Positions 22,022 to 30,498 of a DNA stretch of 64,000 nucleotides are shown in pieces. Numbering within the stretch: position 1 is the first letter of the stretch; every line of letters starts with the position of its first letter. Origin of the DNA: Mixta intestinalis. Its GTDB lineage: Bacteria; Pseudomonadota; Gammaproteobacteria; Enterobacterales; Enterobacteriaceae. The position numbers were made by a program, and so were the translations under genes. The stretch lies in assembly GCF_009914055.1 (NCBI RefSeq), contig NZ_CP028271.1:3658001-3722000 (forward strand), given 5' to 3'. The notes under the pieces are model-generated. The model worked only from the letters and a program-made list of their open reading frames with translations. It made no database searches and was not told where the DNA came from.

Positions 22022-24099
22022 AAGGCCGCCTGCTGGATGCCGTCCCGTTAAGCACCCTTTCCGGCGTAGGCGCAAGCCAGGCTGGCAAGCTGGCAAAGAT
22101 CGGGCTGCATACCGTGCAGGATTTACTGTTACATCTGCCGTTGCGCTATGAAGATCGCACCCGGCTTTACCCTATCAACGATCTGCTGCCGGGAATCTGG
22201 GCTACCGTTGAAGGTGAGGTGCTGCATACTGACGTTACCTTTGGCCGTCGCCGCATGTTGGTTAGCCAAATCAGTGACGGTACCGGCGTTATCACGCTGC
22301 GCTTCTTTAATTTTAACGCCGGTATGAAAAACGGGCTTTCGCCCGGCACACGCGTTACCGCCTGGGGCGAGATCAAACGTGGTCAGCGCGGCGCTGAAAT
22401 TATTCATCCAGAATATCGCATTCAGGGCGAGCATGGCGTTACCGCACTACAGGAAACGTTGACGCCGGTTTATCCCACCACAGAAGGCATTCGCCAGGCT
22501 ACGTTGCGTAATCTGACGGATCAGGCACTTAAGCTATTGGATAGCTGCCCGATTGCTGAATTGCTGCCTGCCGAGCTGAGCGGCGGCCTGCTCACTCTGC
22601 CTGATGCGTTACGCACGTTACATCGCCCCCCGCCAGATATGCAGTTGACCGATCTGGAGAATGGCCGACATCCTGCTCAACGTCGGTTAATCCTGGAAGA
22701 GTTACTGGCACATAATTTAAGCATGCTGGCGGTACGGGCAGGCGCGCAACGTTATCACGCGTTACCCATGCCGCCGCGCCACCAGCTGCGCGACAAACTG
22801 CTGGCGGCGCTGCCGTTTAAACCGACCCACGCCCAGCAACGCGTCGTTAAAGAGATTGAGCAAGATTTAGCGCATGACTACCCAATGATGCGGTTGGTGC
22901 AGGGAGATGTTGGCTCAGGTAAAACACTGGTAGCAGCCCTGGCAGCACTACATGTAATTGCTCACGGTAAACAGGTCGCCCTGATGGCACCTACCGAATT
23001 ACTGGCCGAACAGCACGCTAACAATTTCCGCCAGTGGTTTGAGCCGTTAGGCCTGGAGGTGGGCTGGCTGGCTGGTAAACAAAAAGGTAAGGCACGCCTG
23101 GCGCAGCAGGAAGCCATTGCCAGCGGTCAGGTATCGATGGTAGTTGGCACGCACGCTATTTTTCAGGAGCAGGTGCAATTTAACGGGCTGGCGCTGGTCA
23201 TTATTGATGAGCAACACCGTTTCGGCGTTCATCAGCGGCTGGCATTGTGGGAAAAAGGCGAGGAGCAGGGCTTTCATCCGCATCAGTTGATTATGACCGC
23301 CACGCCCATTCCGCGCACGTTGGCAATGACCGCCTACGCCGACCTGGATACCTCTACCATCGACGAACTGCCGCCAGGACGCACGCCGGTGACCACCGTG
23401 GCCATTCCTGATACGCGGCGGGCAGAGATTATTGAGCGTGTAAAGCGCGCCTGCCAGAGCGAAGGCCGTCAGGCATATTGGGTATGCACCCTGATTGAGG
23501 AATCCGATCTGCTGGAAGCGCAGGCGGCGGAAGCAACCTGGGAAGAACTAAAGCTGGCGCTGCCCGATTTACAGGTTGGCCTGGTGCATGGGCGTATGAA
23601 GCCGCAGGAAAAGCAGGACGTCATGCAGGCCTTCAAACAGGGACAGCTACAGCTACTGGTTGCTACCACGGTGATTGAAGTTGGCGTGGATGTCCCCAAT
23701 GCCAGCCTGATGATTATCGAAAACCCGGAGCGGCTTGGCCTGGCTCAGCTCCATCAGCTGCGTGGGCGCGTGGGACGCGGTGCCGTCGCCTCCCACTGCG
23801 TGCTGCTCTATAAATCTCCTCTGAGCAAAACGGCACAAAAGCGTTTGCAGGTGCTGCGTGACAGCAACGACGGTTTTGTTATCGCCCAGTGCGATCTGGA
23901 AATACGCGGCCCCGGCGAGCTGCTTGGGACACGCCAGACCGGTAACGCTGAATTTAAAGTGGCCGATCTGCTACGCGACCAGGCGTTGATACCAGAGGTA
24001 CAGCGCATAGCCCGCCATATCCATCAGCATTACCCGGAACAGGCTCAGGCGCTGATTGAGCGCTGGCTGCCTGAAACCGATCGCTATACCAACGCCTGA
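22018..24099 (+). CDS. recG: ATP-dependent DNA helicase RecG
   Basis: Branch-migration helicase that remodels stalled forks and Holliday junctions and limits over-replication. 693 residues from MKGRLLD, exactly the E. coli length. An N-terminal wedge (OB-fold) domain (about 50-180) is followed by the helicase core: Walker A LVQGDVGSGKT near residue 300, DEQH box (IIDEQHRFGVHQR), TATPIPRTLAM, and motif VI region QLRGRVGRG, with the TRG-type end (GPGELLGTRQ). The ATG overlaps the trmH stop by 4 bp. In E. coli the divergent gltS follows; here xanP follows directly. Confidence 0.98.
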   Translation: MKGRLLDAVPLSTLSGVGASQAGKLAKIGLHTVQDLLLHLPLRYEDRTRLYPINDLLPGIWATVEGEVLHTDVTFGRRRMLVSQISDGTGVITLRFFNFNAGMKNGLSPGTRVTAWGEIKRGQRGAEIIHPEYRIQGEHGVTALQETLTPVYPTTEGIRQATLRNLTDQALKLLDSCPIAELLPAELSGGLLTLPDALRTLHRPPPDMQLTDLENGRHPAQRRLILEELLAHNLSMLAVRAGAQRYHALPMPPRHQLRDKLLAALPFKPTHAQQRVVKEIEQDLAHDYPMMRLVQGDVGSGKTLVAALAALHVIAHGKQVALMAPTELLAEQHANNFRQWFEPLGLEVGWLAGKQKGKARLAQQEAIASGQVSMVVGTHAIFQEQVQFNGLALVIIDEQHRFGVHQRLALWEKGEEQGFHPHQLIMTATPIPRTLAMTAYADLDTSTIDELPPGRTPVTTVAIPDTRRAEIIERVKRACQSEGRQAYWVCTLIEESDLLEAQAAEATWEELKLALPDLQVGLVHGRMKPQEKQDVMQAFKQGQLQLLVATTVIEVGVDVPNASLMIIENPERLGLAQLHQLRGRVGRGAVASHCVLLYKSPLSKTAQKRLQVLRDSNDGFVIAQCDLEIRGPGELLGTRQTGNAEFKVADLLRDQALIPEVQRIARHIHQHYPEQAQALIERWLPETDRYTNA

Positions 24100-24159
24100 A
24101 ACCGGGCGCTCAAGCTTTTCTGATCCAGAATAAATAAAACGCGTTAAAGGCGTTATGCA

Positions 24160-24187
24160 GCCTGGCAAACGATTGCTTTTGCCAGGC
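24160..24187. repeat. perfect 10-bp inverted repeat upstream of xanP
   Basis: GCCTGGCAAA (24160-24169) and TTTGCCAGGC (24178-24187) with an eight-base loop, 60 bp after recG and 44 bp before the xanP start. It lacks a T-tract. It may be the end of the recG message, a regulator site for xanP, or an RNA leader element. Confidence 0.55.
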
Positions 24188-24230
24188 AGTGAATTACAAT
24201 CGCCACTTTGTTTCTCAGGGATCCTTCATT

Positions 24231-25616
24231 ATGTCCGTCAGCCCTAACGAAATCGCCCCGTCTGCTACCGCTACGACGCCAAAGAGCGAACTCATTTATC
24301 GCCTGGAAGACCGCCCGCCGCTGCCGCAAACGCTTTTCGCCGCCGGTCAGCATCTGCTGGCCATGTTCGTGGCGGTAATCACGCCTGCGCTGCTTATCTG
24401 TCAGGCGCTTGGTCTACCAGCTCAGGATACACAGCATATTATCAGCATGTCGCTGTTTGCTTCCGGCGTAGCGTCAATACTGCAAATCAAGACCTGGGGG
24501 CCGGTTGGATCGGGACTGCTTTCCATTCAGGGCACCAGTTTTAACTTCGTTACGCCGTTGATTATGGGCGGCCTGGCGCTGAAAAACGGCGGTGCGGATG
24601 TACCGACAATGATGGCGGCGCTGTTTGGTACGCTGATGGTAGCATCCTGTACCGAGATGATACTCTCACGCGTGCTGCATCTGGCGCGCCGTATTATCAC
24701 ACCGCTGGTTTCCGGTATCGTGGTAATGATTATCGGCCTGTCGCTCATTCAGGTGGGATTAACCTCTATCGGCGGCGGCTTTGCCGCAATGAACGATCAT
24801 ACCTTTGGCGCGCCGAAAAACCTGCTGCTGGCGGGCGTGGTGCTGGCAGTAATTATTCTGCTTAATCGCCAGCGTAACCCTTATTTACGCGTGGCTTCGC
24901 TGGTTATCGCCATGGCAGTAGGTTATCTGCTGGCCTGGGTACTGGATATGCTGCCGGAAAATATTGCTGCGCCCAACAGTGCCATTATCGCAGTACCGAT
25001 GCCTCTCTATTACGGACTTGGTTTTGACTGGAATCTGCTGATTCCACTGATGCTGGTGTTTATGGTCACCTCGCTGGAAACCATTGGCGATATTACCGCA
25101 ACTTCAGATGTCTCCGAGCAGCCGGTCAGTGGCCCGCTCTATATGAAACGCCTGAAAGGCGGCGTTTTAGCGAACGGTTTTAACTCTTTTGTTTCTGCGC
25201 TGTTCAACACCTTTCCAAACTCCTGCTTTGGACAGAATAATGGCGTTATTCAGCTAACCGGCGTTGCCAGCCGTTATGTCGGCTTCGTTGTTGCATTAAT
25301 GCTGATCGTTCTCGGTTTATTTCCAGCAGTAAGCGGATTCGTGCAGCATATTCCAGAACCGGTGTTAGGCGGCGCAACCATTGTCATGTTCGGTACTATC
25401 GCCGCCTCCGGCGTGCGCATTGTATCCCGCGAGCCGTTAAACCGCCGTGCGATTATGATTATTGCACTGTCGCTGGCCGTTGGGCTGGGCGTTTCACAGC
25501 AGCCGCTGATCCTACAGTTTGCACCGGACTGGCTGAAAACGCTGCTCTCCTCCGGTATTGCCGCTGGTGGGATTACAGCTATTGTGCTGAACCTGATTTT
25601 CCCACAAGAGAAATAA
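24231..25616 (+). CDS. xanP: xanthine:proton symporter XanP
   Basis: High-affinity xanthine permease of the NAT/NCS2 family in the inner membrane. 461 residues (E. coli XanP 463). Conserved blocks: ELIYRLEDRPPLPQTLFA, AMFVAVITPALLICQALGLP, QIKTWGPVGSGLLSIQGTSF, the TSLETIGDITATS motif with its key Glu and Asp near residue 280, and the NAT signature QNNGVIQLTGVASR near residue 330. About 14 hydrophobic segments. I chose ATG 24231 (MSVSPNE), as in E. coli. A weak GC hairpin without a T-tract (about 25623-25650) follows. Confidence 0.96.
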   Translation: MSVSPNEIAPSATATTPKSELIYRLEDRPPLPQTLFAAGQHLLAMFVAVITPALLICQALGLPAQDTQHIISMSLFASGVASILQIKTWGPVGSGLLSIQGTSFNFVTPLIMGGLALKNGGADVPTMMAALFGTLMVASCTEMILSRVLHLARRIITPLVSGIVVMIIGLSLIQVGLTSIGGGFAAMNDHTFGAPKNLLLAGVVLAVIILLNRQRNPYLRVASLVIAMAVGYLLAWVLDMLPENIAAPNSAIIAVPMPLYYGLGFDWNLLIPLMLVFMVTSLETIGDITATSDVSEQPVSGPLYMKRLKGGVLANGFNSFVSALFNTFPNSCFGQNNGVIQLTGVASRYVGFVVALMLIVLGLFPAVSGFVQHIPEPVLGGATIVMFGTIAASGVRIVSREPLNRRAIMIIALSLAVGLGVSQQPLILQFAPDWLKTLLSSGIAAGGITAIVLNLIFPQEK

Positions 25617-25747
25617 TCTATCCGGGGCGGACAACGGTTCGCCCCGCTCATCCAACTATTTATTTCCAGCTTTACAACCAGGCAGTTGAGCTATGTCGGT
25701 AATTCAGGCATAACTGGCGATACCGGAAATTCATACGGATGGATGCA

Positions 25748-27430
25748 ATGAAATTTGTCGGAAAGTTAATTCTTTCGCTGCTTGTACTGCTGCTACTGAT
25801 AGTGGTGGTCATTTACTTTCTGCTGCAAAGCCACTGGGGAGCAGAATGGGCGAGCAGACGCATCAGTGATGATACGGCGTATCATCTGTCCGTCGCTAAA
25901 ATCGAACATAACTTTTCCGATCCCACCCTGCTTGTTTTACATAACGTCAGCTTTGGACACGATGGTCGCCCTGCCGTTATGGTGGCGAAAACCGTTAGCC
26001 TCGGCCTGTCATTAAACCTGCTTAATGAACCCCTACGCTTCGCCAGTATTGAGCTACGCGATGGCATACTGGATGTTGCTAATATGCCTGGTAACCTGGC
26101 ATGGCCGCTACAGGCCGATCGGCTACAGCTACATGATATGGCAGTGAATAGTCCACGCCTGAAGATTAACGCTAAAAAGCTCAACGGCGGCATTATTCCG
26201 TGGCAACCCCAGCCAGGGAAAATCGCCGGTAACAATGCCAGTTTTCAGATCAGTGCAGACAGCGCCACGCTCAACGGTTTGACGGCTACCAATGCGCTGA
26301 TTCAGGGGCGTATCAACGACAACCAGCTAATGGTGAACACCTTTGGTGCCGATATCGCTCGTGGTGCGGTAACCGGTAGCGCACGGCGGGACAGCCAGGG
26401 TAACTGGCACGTAGCGGCGCTACGGCTAAATGACATTCGCCTGCAAACCGATAAAACATTAGCTGCCTTTCTACAGCCGCTGCGTACCCTTCCCTCCGTT
26501 AACATTGCCCGGCTTGATTTAACCAATGCCCGATTGCAGGGGCCAGACTGGGCGGTGACCGATCTCAATCTGTTAATTAAAAACCTGACGCTGCATCAGG
26601 GAAGCTGGCAAAGCGAGGACGGGGCGCTGGCGCTGAGCGCCGACAGCTTTATCAACGGACAGCTGACGCTCAACGATCCCATTCTTAACCTGCGTTTTTC
26701 GCCGCAGGGCGTCAGCGATGCTCGTTTCAGTTCTCGCTGGGTTAACGGGCTGATTCGTGCGCAGGGAAACTGGCAACGCCAGAGCAAACGGCTGACGCTG
26801 GACGAACTGGCGCTGGCGGGGCTGGAATATACGCTACCGGAAAACTGGCGCGATCGCTGGATGGCGACGCTGCCGAACTGGCTCGATAGCGTGCTGGTGA
26901 AAAAACTGAGCGGCAACCGCGATCTGCTTATCGATGTGAATCCCGCCTGGCCATTCCAGATAACGGCGCTGGACGCAACGGGAACCAATTTGCTGCTGGC
27001 CCGTCAGCATCAGTGGGGAATATGGGAAGGTCATCTCAATCTGAACGCTGCGGAAGCAACCTTTAATCGCACCGACGTGCGTCATCCTTCACTGGCGCTG
27101 AACGCCAGCGCTGAAAAAATTAACGTAACGGAGATGAGCGGTTTTATCGGAGAAGGAATGCTGGAAGGTCTGGCAACGCTTGAGCAGGCCCCTGCACGCC
27201 ATCTGTCACTGACGCTAAACGGGCGTGCAGTACCGGCGGACGTATTAAAAAACTGGGGCTGGCCCGCTTCACCGCTTGCCGGGCCAGCAACGCTACAGCT
27301 AAAGCTGGAGGCGCGTCTGGCTGCCGATACGCCGCTGAAAAACAGCGCCAGCGGCACATTGTTACTTAATGCCGCAGGGCAATCCCTGCAACAAAACATG
27401 ACGCAGGGCGTGGTCAGCACTCAACCCTGA
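25748..27430 (+). CDS. yicH: AsmA family protein YicH
   Basis: 560-residue envelope protein with one N-terminal membrane anchor (KFVGKLILSLLVLLLLIVVV) and a large periplasmic AsmA-type domain. E. coli relatives (AsmA, TamB, YhdP, YdbH, YicH) belong to the repeating beta-groove family; some carry phospholipids between membranes, while the role of YicH is not settled. The conserved body includes GADIARGAVTGSARRDSQG, LQGPDWAVTDLN and LALAGLEYTLPENWRDRW pieces. I chose ATG 25748 (MKFVGK). Its 3' end overlaps the convergent fabY by 10 bp. Relative to E. coli this is the last gene of the 82-minute block. Confidence 0.92.
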   Translation: MKFVGKLILSLLVLLLLIVVVIYFLLQSHWGAEWASRRISDDTAYHLSVAKIEHNFSDPTLLVLHNVSFGHDGRPAVMVAKTVSLGLSLNLLNEPLRFASIELRDGILDVANMPGNLAWPLQADRLQLHDMAVNSPRLKINAKKLNGGIIPWQPQPGKIAGNNASFQISADSATLNGLTATNALIQGRINDNQLMVNTFGADIARGAVTGSARRDSQGNWHVAALRLNDIRLQTDKTLAAFLQPLRTLPSVNIARLDLTNARLQGPDWAVTDLNLLIKNLTLHQGSWQSEDGALALSADSFINGQLTLNDPILNLRFSPQGVSDARFSSRWVNGLIRAQGNWQRQSKRLTLDELALAGLEYTLPENWRDRWMATLPNWLDSVLVKKLSGNRDLLIDVNPAWPFQITALDATGTNLLLARQHQWGIWEGHLNLNAAEATFNRTDVRHPSLALNASAEKINVTEMSGFIGEGMLEGLATLEQAPARHLSLTLNGRAVPADVLKNWGWPASPLAGPATLQLKLEARLAADTPLKNSASGTLLLNAAGQSLQQNMTQGVVSTQP

Positions 27431-28350
27431 GGCTCCAGTGGCCCGTCTGGATCGGCGGGCAGTACAATATAAACGCCATTAAATACCGCGCCACATTCGT
27501 CATTGCCGAACAGTTCCACCTCCAGCTGAACACGGGCTTTACGCCCGCGCGCCAGGCGATCGAGATCGCCACTTAACGAACCAAGATCTGCCGTCGCGCT
27601 GGGCTTGCCGCTGATAGGCTGGCTGTAACGAATATGCGCATCCGCCAGAATAATGGTGCCGCCCAGATGACGTTCACGCAGCAGCAGCCAGATTAGCCCC
27701 CAGCCGGTAAGCGTTGCCAGCGAAAACAGGCTGCCTGCAAACAAAGTATGATGAGGATTTTGGTTGCCGGTTTCCGGCATGGTCGTCATAAATTTTTGGC
27801 CGGTATATTGTGAAATACGCACGCCCATTTTCTCGCTGAGCGGAATATGTTCATACCAGGCCTGCTGTAGCTGACCGCACCAGTCAGCGCGATGGAGAAT
27901 ATCGTCCAGCGTGATCACCGGCTTAATCATTAAAAAATGACGTACCGGCGTAGTCAGCGGCGCGGTGATCTCCCCCTGATTGAGATAACCCAGCTTGGCA
28001 AAAAACTCTACCGCATCTTCACGGGCGCTACAGACAACACGCTTTACCCCCTCCTGGCGCGCAACCGATTCAAGCGTCATCGCCACCAGCGTTCCCAGCC
28101 CTTTGCCCTGCACGGTTGGATGCACTGCCAGAAAGCGTATCGACGCTTCGTTATCGGCATTAATATAGAGCCGCCCCGCCGCGACCGGTTTGCCCTGCTC
28201 ATCCACCACCATCTGATGATGCGCCAGGGCATCCCAGGCATCCCGTTCCGAGCCCTGCGGCTGACGCAGCGGCTTACGCAACATTTCCCAGCGGAACTGA
28301 TAGTACATTTCCAGTTCTTCGGCTGTTTCCGGCACTCGTAGATGATACAT
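27421..28350 (-). CDS. fabY: FabY (YiiD), GNAT plus thioesterase-fold acyltransferase
   Basis: 309-residue homologue of E. coli YiiD/FabY, which is credited with an alternative route to start fatty acid synthesis (acetoacetyl-ACP formation). Residues about 1-150 form a GNAT fold with the acetyl-CoA-binding HPTVQGKGLGTLVAMTLE motif; residues about 150-309 form the YiiD_C hotdog/thioesterase domain (NPHHTLFAGSLFSLATLTGWGL). It is first in a minus-strand run fabY, dtd, yihY, yihX order on the map, but transcribed last of these. It is convergent with yicH. Confidence 0.88.
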   Translation of the reverse strand: MYHLRVPETAEELEMYYQFRWEMLRKPLRQPQGSERDAWDALAHHQMVVDEQGKPVAAGRLYINADNEASIRFLAVHPTVQGKGLGTLVAMTLESVARQEGVKRVVCSAREDAVEFFAKLGYLNQGEITAPLTTPVRHFLMIKPVITLDDILHRADWCGQLQQAWYEHIPLSEKMGVRISQYTGQKFMTTMPETGNQNPHHTLFAGSLFSLATLTGWGLIWLLLRERHLGGTIILADAHIRYSQPISGKPSATADLGSLSGDLDRLARGRKARVQLEVELFGNDECGAVFNGVYIVLPADPDGPLEPQG

Positions 28351-28408
28351 AAAAGGACTCTCTCGTTCGGCTTTCCGGTGGCGATCGTGCCATCAATAAC
28401 AATCGACG

Positions 28409-28846
28409 TTAAACCTGTAACCAAAAGGTGACCGGACCATCGTTAACCAGTGCCACCTGCATATCTGCGGCAAAACGCCCATTTTCAACCGTCACACCCT
28501 GCTGACGACAGCAATCGCTGAAATAGTGATAAAGGCGCTCCGCCTCCTGCGGCTCAGCTCCGCGCGAAAAGCTGGGCCGCATGCCTTTTTGCGTATCCGC
28601 AGCGAGGGTAAATTGTGAAACAACCAGCACGCTGCCGCCAGCCTGCTGCACATTCAGGTTCATCTTGCCGTTTTCGTCGCTAAAAATACGATAGCCTAAA
28701 ACCCGCTCGCAGAGACGCTGCGCTTTCTGCTCGTTATCTTCCTTTTCTACACCCAGCAATACCAGTAGACCCGGCCCGATGCTGCCTACTGTTTCACCCG
28801 ATACCGTAACGCTGGCGCTAAGAACGCGCTGTATCAATGCAATCAT
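28409..28846 (-). CDS. dtd: D-aminoacyl-tRNA deacylase
   Basis: Removes D-amino acids (and glycine mischarged on tRNA-Ala) from tRNA. 145 residues from MIALIQRV, as in E. coli. The two cross-subunit motifs are present: SQFTLAAD and the C-terminal NDGPVTFWLQV (Gly-cisPro). The start overlaps the stop of yihY by 4 bp (ATGA), so I reject the longer frame to 28951. Confidence 0.97.
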   Translation of the reverse strand: MIALIQRVLSASVTVSGETVGSIGPGLLVLLGVEKEDNEQKAQRLCERVLGYRIFSDENGKMNLNVQQAGGSVLVVSQFTLAADTQKGMRPSFSRGAEPQEAERLYHYFSDCCRQQGVTVENGRFAADMQVALVNDGPVTFWLQV

Positions 28847-29706
28847 GCTTCCTCGTGAGTTTTTTCTTCCTGTTGTCGCTGGCGATACTCCCCCAGCGTG
28901 ACGGTTATTTCCGCTCCTAACAGTACGATACACCATGTCCAGTAAACCCACAGAAACAGAATCGGGATCACTGCCAGCACGCCGTAAATCAGCTGATACG
29001 ATGGAAACATGGTGACATACAGGGAAAACGCTTTTTTACCCAGCTCAAACAGTATGCCAGCCACCAGCGCCCCAATCAGGGCGTCGCGAGGCGGCACGCG
29101 CGTGGTAGGCACCAGGCTGTACAGCAGCCAGAAAGCCAGCCAGGAGAGCAGTAATGGAAAAATGCGCAGCGTCTGATCAACCAATCCGGTCATACCGCTG
29201 ACGGCTACCCATTTCAGCGAAAGCAGCCAAGTGCTGATCGCCAGACTCGCGCCTGCCAGCAACGGCCCAAGCGTTAAAATCATCCAGTAAACGGCAAAGG
29301 AAAAGACCAGGGGGCGCTTTTTCTGGCTGCGCCAGATAGCGTTTAACGCACTGTCGATGGAATGCATCAACAGCAGTGCCGTCACAATCAATCCTACCGC
29401 GCCCACCACCGTCATTTTATTAACGTTAGCGACAAACTGATCGAGATATTCCTGTACCACATTGCCTGCCGCCGGGACAAAGTTGTTGAAAATAAAGTGC
29501 TTTAGCTGAACGCTGATATCCGCGAAGACCGGAAACGCGGCAAAAAGAGAGAAAACTACCGCCACCAGCGGTACCAGTGCCAGCAGCGAAACAAAGGCGA
29601 GATTACCCGCCTCGGTGGTCATACTGTCATGCTCAATACGCTGCCACAGTAGCTTGAGCCAGGCGCCCGTCGCACGCAGACGCCGCTTCAGAGACAAAAG
29701 CTTCAT
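28843..29706 (-). CDS. yihY: YihY/BrkB family inner-membrane protein
   Basis: 287-residue integral membrane protein (E. coli YihY 290), formerly mis-assigned as ribonuclease BN. The BrkB/UPF0761 family signatures are seen: MTTEAGNLAFVSLLALVPL, NFVPAAGNVVQEYLDQF and YSLVPTTRVPPRDALIGALV, with about six membrane helices and a charged tail. Function unknown. It overlaps yihX at the start (TAATG) and dtd at the end, forming a coupled yihX-yihY-dtd operon. Confidence 0.94.
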   Translation of the reverse strand: MKLLSLKRRLRATGAWLKLLWQRIEHDSMTTEAGNLAFVSLLALVPLVAVVFSLFAAFPVFADISVQLKHFIFNNFVPAAGNVVQEYLDQFVANVNKMTVVGAVGLIVTALLLMHSIDSALNAIWRSQKKRPLVFSFAVYWMILTLGPLLAGASLAISTWLLSLKWVAVSGMTGLVDQTLRIFPLLLSWLAFWLLYSLVPTTRVPPRDALIGALVAGILFELGKKAFSLYVTMFPSYQLIYGVLAVIPILFLWVYWTWCIVLLGAEITVTLGEYRQRQQEEKTHEEA

Positions 29707-30305
29707 TATTTAACGTTGGCTGCGAACCAGTCCGGAATAACGCGCGCATCGGTAACATGGACGGCAGTAATACCAAGCTGGCGAGCCGCCTCAATATTTT
29801 GTGGATGATCGTCGAAGAAAACCGCTTCATCAGCGCTAACGCCTTCCGCTTCCAGTACATGCTGATAAATACGGGCTTCCGGCTTACGCATTCCCAGATC
29901 CTGGGAGAGATAAAGTTTATCCGCCGCCTGCTGCACTTCAGGATATTGGGAAGGCCAGTATTCGCAGTGCAGACGGTTGGTATTAGAAAGGATAACCACA
30001 CGTTCACCACGGCTGCGAAGCTGCTGCATCAGTGTAATAACCTCGGGACGCAAACCAACAAAAATGGCCTGCCAGCCGGAAACAAACTGCTCGTAGCTCA
30101 GCGCGATATCCAGTTCCGCGCATAAATTTGCTGCAAACTCTTCATCGCTGATTTCGCCACGCTCATGCCGTTCAAAGTTTTCACCCATCTGAAAGCGGCT
30201 TTTCAGCAGCGCTAACGGGACACGGCTCAGATCGCTCCAGACGCCCAGCACCCGGCTGAAATCGATATCTACAACGACATTACCTAAATCAAAGATATAC
30301 AGCAT
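29706..30305 (-). CDS. yihX: alpha-D-glucose-1-phosphate phosphatase YihX (HAD family)
   Basis: HAD-superfamily phosphatase that in E. coli dephosphorylates alpha-glucose-1-phosphate. 199 residues from MLYIFDLGN, the E. coli length. HAD motif I is FDLGNVVVDID (nucleophile Asp6), motif II VVILSNTN, motif III region GMRKPEARIYQ with the lysine, and motif IV VFFDDHPQNIEAA. The frame is open to 30338, but MLYIF is the family start and has a GGAG-like ribosome site. Upstream is the typA terminator. Confidence 0.95.
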   Translation of the reverse strand: MLYIFDLGNVVVDIDFSRVLGVWSDLSRVPLALLKSRFQMGENFERHERGEISDEEFAANLCAELDIALSYEQFVSGWQAIFVGLRPEVITLMQQLRSRGERVVILSNTNRLHCEYWPSQYPEVQQAADKLYLSQDLGMRKPEARIYQHVLEAEGVSADEAVFFDDHPQNIEAARQLGITAVHVTDARVIPDWFAANVK

Positions 30306-30439
30306 GGTCATCTCCTTTTGTCCCGTTGGATAGCTCACTGTAACGATAAAACGGCGGGCTGAACAGGGTACAACGTCAGGGATGAAGAAATCAGAACGGC
30401 AATTCAGGCAGGGAGAGAGGCTAGTTTTGATGCCCGGAT

Positions 30440-30465
30440 AAAAAAATGGCCCCGTAAGGGGCCAT
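30440..30465 (-). terminator. intrinsic terminator after typA
   Basis: On the minus strand ATGGCCCC, loop TTAC-type, GGGGCCAT is followed by seven T; it lies 34 bp after the typA stop codon. Confidence 0.92.
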
Positions 30466-30498
30466 GTTACAGCGTTAGCTTACAGGCTGGCGTGACGG

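Noticed and set aside
28847..28951. 35-residue N-terminal extension of dtd
   Set aside because: It lies wholly within yihY; the MIALIQRV start overlaps the yihY stop by 4 bp and matches the family.
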